NCBI RefSeq assembly: GCF_021729145.1
Contig: NZ_JAJSLW010000012.1
Span: forward strand, 148,238 to 212,237
Length of the DNA stretch: 64,000 nucleotides
Direction of reading: 5' to 3'
Source of the DNA: Membranihabitans maritimus
GTDB lineage: Bacteria > Bacteroidota > Bacteroidia > Chitinophagales > Saprospiraceae
The notes under the pieces are model-generated. The model did not search any database and had not been told where the DNA came from. It worked only from the letters and a program-made list of their open reading frames with translations. Position numbers and translations under genes: made by a program. Below, one piece after another: positions 43,635 through 53,300 of the stretch. The stretch's first letter is position 1. Every line of letters starts with the position of its first letter.

Positions 43635-45308
43635 ATGGATAAGTCTCGGAATTTTATAGAACAAATAATTGAATCTGACCTGGAGGAAGGTAAGCACGGA
43701 GGAAAAGTTATTACGAGATTTCCTCCTGAGCCTAATGGTTATCTGCATATAGGGCATGCCAAGTCTATTTGCCTAAATTTCGGAGTAGCCATTGAATATG
43801 GAGGCATTACCAATTTGCGCTTTGACGATACTAACCCCAGTACAGAAGAAACTGAATATGTAGAGAGTATTAAAAAAGATATTCATTGGTTAGGATATGA
43901 TTGGGAGGACCGTCTTTATTATGCTTCTGATTATTTCGAACAACTTTATGAACTAGCAGTCAAATTAATTGAGAAGGGGCTGGCCTATGTGGATGATTCT
44001 TCTGCGGATGAAATTGCTGAAGAAAAAGGTACAGTGACTGAACCTGGAGTGGAAAGTAAATATAGAGCGCGGTCAATTAGTGAAAATCTTGAATTATTCC
44101 AGGGAATGAGGGATGGTAAGTTTGACGAAGGTTCCAGAGTGCTTCGGGCAAAAATAGATATGGCCAGTCCCAATCTCAATATGCGAGATCCTTTAATATA
44201 CAGGATTAAAAAGGTGCCCCACCACCAGACTGGGAAAGAATGGAACATCTATCCCATGTATGATTTTGCTCATAGTTTGTCTGATTCTATCGAAAACATT
44301 ACTCATTCACTCTGTACATTGGAATTTGAAAATCATCGTCCTCTCTACGAATGGTTTATTGAAAAGTTGGAAGTATTTCCTTCCCGTCAAATTGAATTTG
44401 CCCGCCTGAATGTGAATTATATGATTACCAGCAAACGAAAGTTATTGAGACTGGTAAAAGAAGGATATGTTTCTGGATGGGATGATCCCAGAATGCCTAC
44501 GATAAGTGGTATGAGGAGAAGAGGTTTTACTCCGGCTTCAATCAGGCAATTTGCTGACAGGGTCGGAGTGGCCAAGCGAGATAATGTAATTGATATATCC
44601 CTGTTGGAATTTTGTGTTCGTGATGACCTAAATGCTAGAGCAAACCGTATGATGGCGGTACTAAACCCATTAAAGGTGGTCATTATCAATTATCCTGAAG
44701 GTGAAGTTGAGTGGTTACCCGCTGAGAATAATCCTGAAGATCCTGATGCAGGGAATAGAGAAATGCCTTTTGCACGGGAGATATTTATTGAGCGGGATGA
44801 TTTTATGAAAGATCCTCCTAAAAAGTATTTTCGGATGGCACCCGGGAGGTATACAAGATTAAAGCATGCTTATATATTGCACTGCGATGATTTTGTAGAG
44901 GATTCTGACGGAAATATAAAAGAGGTGCATTGTACCTATAATAAAGATAGTAAAAGTGGATCAGATACTTCTGGCATTAAGGCCAAAGGTACTTTACATT
45001 GGGTGAGTGTCGAACATGCTAAAAAAGCCGAAGCGAGATTGTATGACCGGTTATTCACAGAACCCGTACCAGATGGTGATCCGGAAAAGGATTTTACATC
45101 GTTTGTTAATCCCGACTCTCTTACTGTGTTGCATGAAATATTTGTCGAACCGTCGGCAGGTGAAATTGCCCAGGGAGAGCAAATCCAGTTTTTTCGAAAG
45201 GGATATTTTGTGTTAGATCAGGATTCTACAAAGGAAAATCTTATTTTTAACAGAACTATTACCCTTAAAGACTCATGGGCTAAAATTCAAAAAAAACACA
45301 AGAAATAG
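43635..45308 (+). CDS. glnS: Glutaminyl-tRNA synthetase
   Basis: Charges tRNA-Gln directly, so the organism need not use the GatCAB route for glutamine. HIGH motif is TRFPPEPNGYLHIGHAKSI; KMSKS region is YMITSKRKLLRLVKEG; and DWGWDDPRMPT-like text appears as GWDDPRMPTISGMRRRG. The C-terminal half is two beta-barrel anticodon-binding domains. 557 residues, almost the same as E. coli GlnRS. Close behind argS. Confidence 0.96.
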   Translation: MDKSRNFIEQIIESDLEEGKHGGKVITRFPPEPNGYLHIGHAKSICLNFGVAIEYGGITNLRFDDTNPSTEETEYVESIKKDIHWLGYDWEDRLYYASDYFEQLYELAVKLIEKGLAYVDDSSADEIAEEKGTVTEPGVESKYRARSISENLELFQGMRDGKFDEGSRVLRAKIDMASPNLNMRDPLIYRIKKVPHHQTGKEWNIYPMYDFAHSLSDSIENITHSLCTLEFENHRPLYEWFIEKLEVFPSRQIEFARLNVNYMITSKRKLLRLVKEGYVSGWDDPRMPTISGMRRRGFTPASIRQFADRVGVAKRDNVIDISLLEFCVRDDLNARANRMMAVLNPLKVVIINYPEGEVEWLPAENNPEDPDAGNREMPFAREIFIERDDFMKDPPKKYFRMAPGRYTRLKHAYILHCDDFVEDSDGNIKEVHCTYNKDSKSGSDTSGIKAKGTLHWVSVEHAKKAEARLYDRLFTEPVPDGDPEKDFTSFVNPDSLTVLHEIFVEPSAGEIAQGEQIQFFRKGYFVLDQDSTKENLIFNRTITLKDSWAKIQKKHKK

Positions 45309-45334
45309 ATTAATCTACTAAACAATAATTTATC

Positions 45335-46606
45335 ATGAAGCAAGTACTTTCATCGCCATTTTTATTATTTTTTGCACTAATAATTAGTTTTAGTTGCCAG
45401 GAAAAACCAGTTAACCAATTGAGCACTGAAGAACAAGAGGAAGGTTGGGAATTGTTATTTAATGGAACAAGTCTGGATGGTTGGAAAGACTATCACGGAG
45501 AAGGTGTTTCCGGACCCTGGAAGGTAGAAAATGGATTACTCCAGGCTCTTGGAAAAGGGAGCGACGGTAATGGATATTTAATGACAGAGAAGGAATATGA
45601 AAACTTTGTGTTGACATTCGAATGGAAGATTTCGGAAGGTGGGAATAGCGGGGTTTTATACCATGTGATTGATCGTCCCCAGTATGAAGTTCCTTATGTT
45701 TCAGGACCTGAGTATCAGGTGCTGGATGATGTTGGCTTTCCGGCCGATTTGGAAGAATGGCAAATGGCAGGTGCAGATTATGCTATGCATGTCGCTGATA
45801 AAGACCAAAAAGAACTTAAGCCTGTAGGTCAATGGAATACTTCCAAAATAGTATTTGATAATGGTCATGTTGAGCATTGGTTGAATGGAAAAAAGATCGT
45901 AGAATTTGAAGCGTGGACTGAAGATTGGTTTGAGAGAAAAGAGTCCGGCAAATGGGCGGATGCTCCTGAATATGGGTTGGCGAGAAAAGGACACTTTGTC
46001 CTTCAGGACCACGGTGCTCCTACCTGGTACAGAAATATAAAGGTTAAGGAATTGCCCAGAGAGACTAGTGAAGAAGATTTATTCAATGGTGAGGACCTTA
46101 CCGGGTGGGAAGTTTATGGAACTGAAAAATGGTATGTAGATGATGGAATTTTGATTTGTGAGAGTGGGCCCGATGAAGCGTATGGGTATTTAGCTACGAA
46201 AAAGTATTATAATGATTTTGATTTATCGGTTGATTTCCTCCAGGAGGCGGATGGAAATAGCGGTATCTTTTTTAGATCTTTTATTGAAGAAGGTACCAAA
46301 ATCTCTGGATGGCAGGTAGAAGTAGCTCCTCCGGGTAACAATAGCGGTGGAATATATGAATCTTACGGAAGAGGTTGGATCTTCGAAATCCCTGAGGAAA
46401 AGGAAGATATCCTCAATATGGGTGAATGGAACACGATGCGTATAAAAGTAGTAGGAGGGAAAGTAACTACCTGGTTAAACGGGGAAGTGATGACGGAATT
46501 GGATGATGAAAAAATTGCAAATGCACAAGGTCGAATTGCATTGCAGATTCATAGTGGGGGCGGCATTCGTGTGAGATGGAAAAATTTGAAAATGAAAGAA
46601 TTATAA
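45335..46606 (+). CDS. DUF1080 lipoprotein with two tandem domains (3-keto-disaccharide hydrolase family)
   Basis: 423 residues with signal ending SFSC (lipidated Cys21). Two successive DUF1080/laminin-G-like sandwich domains: residues ~35-225 (EEGWELLFNGTSLDGWKDYHG to WYRNIKVKEL) and ~235-423 (EEDLFNGEDLTGWEVYGTEKWY to RWKNLKMKEL). Both contain the family's GNSG(V/I) strand and a WLNGK/WLNGE segment. The family is named for 3-keto-glucoside hydrolysis and otherwise binds carbohydrate; the duplication suggests a two-site surface protein. A terminator follows. Confidence 0.87.
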   Translation: MKQVLSSPFLLFFALIISFSCQEKPVNQLSTEEQEEGWELLFNGTSLDGWKDYHGEGVSGPWKVENGLLQALGKGSDGNGYLMTEKEYENFVLTFEWKISEGGNSGVLYHVIDRPQYEVPYVSGPEYQVLDDVGFPADLEEWQMAGADYAMHVADKDQKELKPVGQWNTSKIVFDNGHVEHWLNGKKIVEFEAWTEDWFERKESGKWADAPEYGLARKGHFVLQDHGAPTWYRNIKVKELPRETSEEDLFNGEDLTGWEVYGTEKWYVDDGILICESGPDEAYGYLATKKYYNDFDLSVDFLQEADGNSGIFFRSFIEEGTKISGWQVEVAPPGNNSGGIYESYGRGWIFEIPEEKEDILNMGEWNTMRIKVVGGKVTTWLNGEVMTELDDEKIANAQGRIALQIHSGGGIRVRWKNLKMKEL

Positions 46607-46635
46607 TTCAAATCTGCTCAAAGAATATGTATAAT

Positions 46636-46668
46636 ACCCGGGGAATGTAAAGTTCTTCGGGTTTTTTA
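46636..46668 (+). terminator. Intrinsic terminator after the DUF1080 gene
   Basis: ACCCGGGGAA (46636-46645) pairs with TTCTTCGGGT (46653-46662) with two G-T pairs and a seven-base loop, followed by a T-run. Confidence 0.8.
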
Positions 46669-46688
46669 TTTATGTGTAAATATTTAGG

Positions 46689-46715
46689 ATGATAAGATTT
46701 TTCTAATCTTATCAT
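46689..46715. repeat. Perfect 11-base inverted repeat
   Basis: ATGATAAGATT and AATCTTATCAT separated by TTTCT. It could be a regulator site or a weak hairpin; no T-run follows on either strand. Confidence 0.6.
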
Positions 46716-47009
46716 ATCTTCCCGGAACAAGCGAATTTTAATTTACGTTATTCAATCCCTGGTCAATATCAGGATTATGGAATTTATTAATGGCGTTTGT
46801 AAAAGATCATTAATCATTGTCTCTTCAATGGTTGAGTATGGCAGTTTAATTTTAGTTGCCAGCTTTCTTCATTAAGTTAATCTGAGTTAGACGAATAACT
46901 GTTTTTGACATTAGTTTGCGAAAATAGCAATGCCCAGGTCATCGCTTTGTGGAAATCAATACCAGAATCAGCGATTTCAGCTGTTTTCCACCCTTGGTTA
47001 ATTCTAGTT

Positions 47010-47055
47010 CTCTCCTTGCGCCGCCGCCTAAGCTAAAGGCGGCAAACGGTGAGAG
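47010..47055. repeat. GC-rich imperfect hairpin in AT-rich surroundings
   Basis: GCCGCCT (47023-47029) pairs with AGGCGGC (47037-47043) over a seven-base loop; outer CTCT(47010-47013) pairs with AGAG (47052-47055) and CC (47014-47015) with GG (47048-47049). It is flanked by non-coding sequence. Confidence 0.55.
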
Positions 47056-47597
47056 CTATTACTTTCTCTGTCTCACATTAAGTTAGAAATCTCTCTTGGG
47101 GCATACTTATCTTGAATTAAGGGTTTTATTTTGTCTTGCATTGAATGGATCTCTTAGTTCTTCAGATCAGGATGGAAATAGGTTTATGAACCTTTTATGA
47201 AATCCAATGGATATAAAGGTGCTAAATATTTTATCAAATAGCCTAAACACATTCATTCCAGCTAAAAAATAGTATTTTATAGACTATTTTGGTATAAGCT
47301 CTCTCCTAATTGGACAAAAGGCATCTCAACCACCTTGTCAAAGATATCTGGTTGTGCTAATAAATTTTTCAGGGATGGTTCCCCTTTTCTGAAATGCTCC
47401 TGTGGTAGGTTTTCAGTATCTTCAAGAATAGACCCAGGCCATATTTGTTCTGGAAATATATCCTTTGCCTATCCTAAAAACTTTTTCAGATACTTTATTC
47501 TTATATATATTAGGATATGGATCATGGAATGAATGCAGTCAAAAGGGTAATCATCAATAAGAAAAAATAATAAATGAATTATTACCCCTTCAAATTC

Positions 47598-48911
47598 CTA
47601 CGAATTTGCATCCGCGATGCTTTCTTTGTCCACGGCCACATTAAAAGGAATTTGGTCAAGTTCTTGCTTAACTTTCTTCTTAACGATGTTGAATTCAGGC
47701 ATATAACTCTGGTCCATAGGAGCGGGTTCGGGTAAATTTTCGCGGAGCGGATCAACCTGCTTTCCGTTTTTCCAGAATCTGTAGCATACATGCGGCCCTG
47801 TAGCTAAACCTGTAGCACCTACATATCCAATTACTTCCCCTTGTTTTACGAATGTACCTTTGGTCATCCCTTTGGCAAATTTATTCATATGGAGATACTG
47901 AGTTGAATAGGTATCGTCGTGTTTTATTTTGATGAAATTACCATTGCCTTTGGTATAGCCTATACGAGTTATAGTACCATTGGCAGTTGCGTAAATTTCT
48001 GTATTATACGGTGCTGCATAATCTGTTCCAAGGTGGGGACGTCTTGTTTTCAAAACCGGGTGAAATCGATTGAGATTATATCTAGATGAGATTCGGGAAA
48101 ACTTTACCGGAGCTTTCAGGAATGCCCGTTTCATAGGGCGCCCATCCAGACTATAATAGCCATCATAATCTCCATTGTCAAATCGGATAGCATAAAATTC
48201 TTTACCGGATGCTGAGAACCAGGCAGCTTTCATTTCTCCTATACCGACTAATTCTCCTTCTACATATAATTCGTCATATATTAATTTAAACTGGTCTTCT
48301 GGTTGGACATGGTGAAAATCTACAGTCCACGCCAGTGCATCTTCCATCTTAGCAGTCAAAGCCGGAATTTGCGAAGAGGGAATATCGTAATCGGAAAAAG
48401 CATTCCATAACGAGGAATTTATTTCTCCTGCAAACTGTCGCCTTACCGTATCAATAGACCGTTGTCCCTTTTGTATATCTTGTTCTTTTGTGAGATCAAA
48501 TACAAAGTAATTTATTTTGTCGGGTTCATAGATGAAATATTTAGGTGATTGGTCTTCTTCATCTTTGAGGACCTTATATGTTTTACCCGCCCTTAAATTC
48601 CTTACATCAAAGACATCTTTACCTGCTTCCAGGATAGCATGAAGAGTATTTATGCCAATTCCAAAATTGCTAAAAATTTCAGATAGAACCTGGCCATTCT
48701 CAATCGTTCCTTCAACAGTAGTAAACTGTGAAGTATTAATATTGTATTCGTATTCAGGAAGTTCTATTGGTAGGCTGGTAATTATTTCTCCGGCATTGGA
48801 TTTAAACAAACTTGTTAACTCACTTTGTTTGTATCCGAAAGCAATAGCCAGAAAAATAAAGGTTCCAAAAACTATTTGTTTGGTGCTGGCTATACGTACT
48901 CGTTTCCCCAT
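47598..48911 (-). CDS. M23-family peptidoglycan endopeptidase (MepM-like)
   Basis: A 437-residue cell-wall hydrolase. It has an N-terminal membrane anchor (IVFGTFIFLAIAFGY), an OapA/LysM-like segment (ENGQVLSEIFSNFGIGINTLHAIL), a middle domain, and the LytM domain with RPHLGTDYAAP (Zn-binding His and Asp) and GNFIKIKHDDTYSTQYLHMNKF. The last motif reads ATGPHVCYRFWKNGKQVDP, so the usual HxH is HxC. I recall the same HVC change in other Bacteroidota. Likely periplasmic, cleaving peptide cross-links. Alone on the minus strand with gene-poor DNA on both sides. Confidence 0.88.
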   Translation of the reverse strand: MGKRVRIASTKQIVFGTFIFLAIAFGYKQSELTSLFKSNAGEIITSLPIELPEYEYNINTSQFTTVEGTIENGQVLSEIFSNFGIGINTLHAILEAGKDVFDVRNLRAGKTYKVLKDEEDQSPKYFIYEPDKINYFVFDLTKEQDIQKGQRSIDTVRRQFAGEINSSLWNAFSDYDIPSSQIPALTAKMEDALAWTVDFHHVQPEDQFKLIYDELYVEGELVGIGEMKAAWFSASGKEFYAIRFDNGDYDGYYSLDGRPMKRAFLKAPVKFSRISSRYNLNRFHPVLKTRRPHLGTDYAAPYNTEIYATANGTITRIGYTKGNGNFIKIKHDDTYSTQYLHMNKFAKGMTKGTFVKQGEVIGYVGATGLATGPHVCYRFWKNGKQVDPLRENLPEPAPMDQSYMPEFNIVKKKVKQELDQIPFNVAVDKESIADANS

Positions 48912-49444
48912 GTAAAGTTTTCTTTAATTAGGGTGATAATAATACAAAAAGTTATTTTTACAACCAGAAATTTATTCGAATTTTGATACCATCCAAAACC
49001 GTGTTTTTTGATTTAAATTTATTTATAATGTTTAAATAATTGTAAATAAGTATAATATATAAATATAAGATGAATATTTAATACATGTTAAAATTGCTTG
49101 TAGAAATTGGGAGTTATATTTGGCCGCTATAATTACATCGCTTATTAAATATCTTTTTTGATTTTTGTTGTCAATTATTTCTCTACTTATGCTTCTAAAT
49201 AAAAAGCTCTTACTTCTGTTCTTTTTTTCATATTGGATCATATCCTACCAGGAGCAAGATGTTGGGTGCCGATCCGGAAATCTATGTTATTGCGGTAATT
49301 AGAGAGGCCCTGAACTAGTCCCTTTGATTTCCTTTTAGACCAAAGATAAATAAAGAGGGTCCTTACTTCCAAAGATAAATATTGCAGTACACTTTGGGAG
49401 ATATCAATTAAACATACACGGTATTAGATAAAATTTATTTTTCT
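48912..49444. other. Intergenic region between M23 peptidase and folP
   Basis: About 530 very AT-rich bases; no gene seen. A 13-base direct repeat CCAAAGATAAATA occurs at 49340-49352 and 49369-49381, 29 bases apart, possibly a regulatory site upstream of folP. Confidence 0.4.
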
Positions 49445-50320
49445 TTGTGTAAAAAAGTGTTTGTAACGTATCAGACCCTCAACTGTCGTGGAAAATTAAT
49501 TGATTTGCAGACCCCGAAGATAATGGGGATTATCAATATTAATCAGGATTCTTTTTACAAAAAGTCTCGAACTCAATCTATAGATGAGACACTATTCCGT
49601 GCAGAAGAAATGGTCAATGAAGGTGTACACTTTTTTGATGTAGGGGCTATGAGCAGTCGTCCCGGTGCAGAACTTATTTCTATAGAGGAGGAGACGAATC
49701 GGTTGGATGGAATCGTGCAGGCTTTGGGGACCAACTTTCCACATATCCCCGTTTCGGTGGATACTATTCACAGTAAGGTTGCTAAAAAAGTCCTGGAGGA
49801 AGGTGCTGCAATTATTAATGATATTTCTGGTGGGACCTTTGATGAGGATATGATGGAAACAGTAGGTGCTTTTGATGCTCCTTTTGTTGCAATGCACATG
49901 AAAGGGCGACCAAAAAATATGCAATTAAATCCCGTATATGACAATGTCGTTACCGAGGTGTTTGACTATTTTGTAGCTCGAATTAATGAAGCAGAAAAGG
50001 TTGGGATCGTTGATTTAATACTCGATCCTGGTTTTGGATTTGCTAAGAATGTAACTCATAATTTTCAATTGTTGCATTTTTTGGATGGATTTGAGGTATT
50101 GAGGTATCCTTTGTTAGTAGGGGTGTCGAGAAAATCATTTATACAGAAAACGGTCAATGCCAATACCAAAGAAGCTCTTAATGGTACAACAGCAGTTCAT
50201 ATGTTGGCGTTAATGAAGGGGGCGAGAATATTAAGAGTACATGATGTGAGGGAAGCAGTGGAGGCTGTCAAAATTTGGGAAAACTTTAATAGTCAACAAG
50301 TTGTTGAAATGAAATTCTAA
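49445..50320 (+). CDS. folP: Dihydropteroate synthase
   Basis: Joins pABA to hydroxymethyl-dihydropterin diphosphate. The TIM-barrel shows PKIMGIININQDSFY (usual NxTPDSF has become NINQDSF), FFDVGAMSSRPGAELIS, PVSVDTIHSKVAKKVLEEGAAIINDISGG, MHMKGRP, ILDPGFGFAK and LLVGVSRKSFI. 291 residues from TTG 49445; GTG at 49460 is also possible and no nearby ATG would keep the first strand. The pterin-binding residues of the barrel core are present; loop 1 is atypical. Confidence 0.9.
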   Translation: MCKKVFVTYQTLNCRGKLIDLQTPKIMGIININQDSFYKKSRTQSIDETLFRAEEMVNEGVHFFDVGAMSSRPGAELISIEEETNRLDGIVQALGTNFPHIPVSVDTIHSKVAKKVLEEGAAIINDISGGTFDEDMMETVGAFDAPFVAMHMKGRPKNMQLNPVYDNVVTEVFDYFVARINEAEKVGIVDLILDPGFGFAKNVTHNFQLLHFLDGFEVLRYPLLVGVSRKSFIQKTVNANTKEALNGTTAVHMLALMKGARILRVHDVREAVEAVKIWENFNSQQVVEMKF

Positions 50321-50359
50321 TACTATTTTATGAAATATTAAATAGTCAAAAACCGATTA

Positions 50360-53300
50360 GTGGGAGAGCACTCTCGAAAATATTATAAAACTTTATTGAG
50401 ATTAGGCAAATATCTATTGGTTAGTCTCATTATCTTATTGGCAATGGTCTTTGCTATTTTGAATTCCTCTTTTTTACAGACAAAGGTGATCAATTGGGCT
50501 TCTGGATTAGTAAAGGAGAATTATGGTATTACCTTGAGTGTAGACAAAGTGAGTTTTAGGCCCTTCAATAATTTGTACCTGGAAAACTTTTTAATGGGGA
50601 ATGAGGACATTGATTCATTGATTTATATTTCGGAAGGTGCTTTTTCGATAAATGTCAATCCTGTACGACTTTTTAAAAAGAAAATTACTTTTACTGGTGT
50701 TGATGCTGATACAGTCTTGGTAAATGCAGTGGCTAATTATACACCGAGGGATGATAATCCTCAGGTAGTCGATACCACTGGGCAAAAGGGGTTTGAATTT
50801 TTATTTTCACCCTGTAAATTGAATCTGGCATATTTCGATCTGGATTTCAGGGATACTATTACACACTTGCGGGTTGATGCCTCTGTACATGATGTAGTGG
50901 GAGAAATCCTATCCAGTAATATAAAAGATCAATTTTCTTTTAAAGACGTTACCCTTGTTCAGCCAAATGTGAAGGTGAAGGGGGCGAAAATTAATGCCAG
51001 TGCAAGTCCTTATATCCAAATGATTCTCGATGAGTTGGAAGATAATAGAATAGGTAGTGATTCGGTAATGGTACAAAACATGGAGCAATCTCCCTTTTGG
51101 GCAATGGATATGGATGTTGATGGAGTGACCATTGATGATGGCAAAGTAGAGGTGTATACCTTTGATACCATAAGGAATGAATACACCAAAACTGTAGATA
51201 TTTCCAAATTCAATGGTCACTTAGACCGTGGAGATTCGGAAGTGAACTTTGTTGATGCTTCCAATTTTAATGCTTCTTTTATATGGGGTGATTCCATTCA
51301 GTTCAATTCTTTAGAATTCAGGGAATTACTTTTTACACAAGAGGAGTTAGCTATTTCAGGAATTTATATCCATACATTTGATTCTGAATTAAGGGGAGAC
51401 GGGCGATTGGTTTATGATGGAACTTCTGCATTTAAGGATTTTATGAATCTTGTCCAGGTAGATTTCAATATTCCTGAAGGTAGTCTGAATGTAGCAGATT
51501 TGGTGAAAGTTTTTCCCACACTTAACAACCAGGAAATTATAAGAGAAAATTTAGGCGAGACGGTAGATTTCAACTTTAAAGCCGAAGGTGAAATAAATCA
51601 TTTAAATATTACTAATTGGAAAATTGTAAACGGACCTGCTCGCCTAGCTGGAAATGGGACAATAGCAAATATTACTAATCCCCAAGCTAGAAATTTAAAA
51701 GTATTTATTAAAGAAGGAGTTTTGCCTCCATCTTATTTGAAAAGTAGATTACCTGATGTTCAATTTCCCAAAGGGATAGACTCTATAGATTATATCAACC
51801 TGAGGAGTACTATATCTCTGAATGGAAATAATTTGAAGCTTGACAATAGAATATTTACCAATCTTGGGATAATTAATAATCAGACAAATTATAACGTAAA
51901 AAATGCTGCCTTCAATGGAAAGGTACAATTAGAGAATTTTGAGGCCGGAAAATTTTTGAATTCCCCCAATTTAGGAAAAGTAACCTTTAGTTTGGATCTC
52001 AATGACGGATATAGCTTTGATCCGAAGCAGATGAAAGCTAATATTGAAACAAAGTTTGACAGCATCGAGTTCAAAGGATATAAATATGAAGATTTAATAG
52101 TAAACGGTACGATCCAGAATAATAAATTTAGCGGGAGTGTAGGGATGGAAAAACCGGAACTGGATTTCGTTTTAAACGGGATTATAGATTTTTCAAATAT
52201 TGCTAAAATCAACCTTCTTGGTCGTGTAAATAATGTGGATTTGGACCGGTTGAATTTATCAAAGGAGAATGTTTCTCTTTCCGGAAATGTAGATGTGGAT
52301 ATGGTAGTGGCGCCGGTGGATAGTCTCAGTGGATATGCGCGGTTGAACAACGTAGTTTTAAATCGTAATGATTCTGTAGATTTTAGTATGAATGCTATTA
52401 CTTTCGATGCAGAATCCTGGGGGGATAATTTCAAAGATTGGCAATTGGATTCTGATATCTTGTCGATTGACATTGACGGACAATTTAATATAGAGAATAT
52501 ATTAAGTACAACTTATCAAATCCTGAAAAACAGGCATCCCCAGATTATCGGATATTTCCCTAATCTGGAATTAGAGGCAGATACCATATACTCCAATGAT
52601 TTTACTCTGGTGGTTGACGTGAACGATACGCAGGAATTTTCCCATTTAATTAATTCAAAACTCGATACTATACACGACCTCAATCTTTCACTAACGTATA
52701 GAAACAGGGGAAAAGAATATTTTGAATATTATTTTCAAGCTTCGGCACCAAAGATCCAATATGACAAGGTCAGCGTAGAATCGATGAATATCAATGCGAG
52801 TGGTAGTAATACTGATAATGAATGGATAATTTATGCTGACAGTCTGCATTCCGGAAATTTGTTCGTAGATAGCTTGCAATTAAACGCCAAATTAATTGGA
52901 GATGAATTAGACTTTAAGATTGCTACAAATTCAGTCAACAATATTCTCAATAAATTTTATGTAAGTGGTGGAAATCAGTTCCTCGCCGGGAAAGATATGG
53001 AGCTGGCCCTCGACTCATCTTCATTTGATATGTTGGGTAGGCACTGGAATTTAGATGCGGGAAACTCTATAAACTTTGGTGAGAAAAAGCTATTTGTCAA
53101 TAACCTTAATTTTGAGTCAGGAGACCGAAATATATATGTACAAAGTGCATCAGAACAATCTATGATTGCCGGGGTCAATAATATCGATATTCGATTTTTG
53201 GATCAATTTTTTCCCAATGGAAAATTCAAATTTAAAGGAAATGCTAATCTAACGGTTGGTGTAGAAAATATCTTTAATCTCACGGGTCTTGAAGTAGAGA

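Larger units (their letters stand above)
46669..47597. other. Gene-poor region between the DUF1080 and M23 genes
   Basis: About 930 bases with no convincing gene on either strand. It holds an 11-base inverted repeat (46689-46715) and a GC-rich hairpin (47010-47055). A 65-codon frame at 47335-47532 with cysteines has no recognisable content. The stretch may be a decayed gene or an element remnant. Confidence 0.45.

Noticed and set aside
47335..47532. 65-codon frame with several cysteines in the gene-poor region
   Set aside because: Cysteines are irregular and no family is apparent; kept only as part of the unexplained region.
51889..52473. 194-codon minus-strand frame inside the TamB-like gene
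   Set aside because: The plus-strand gene is continuous for 1,598 codons; the antisense frame is Ser/Phe/Leu-rich shadow sequence.
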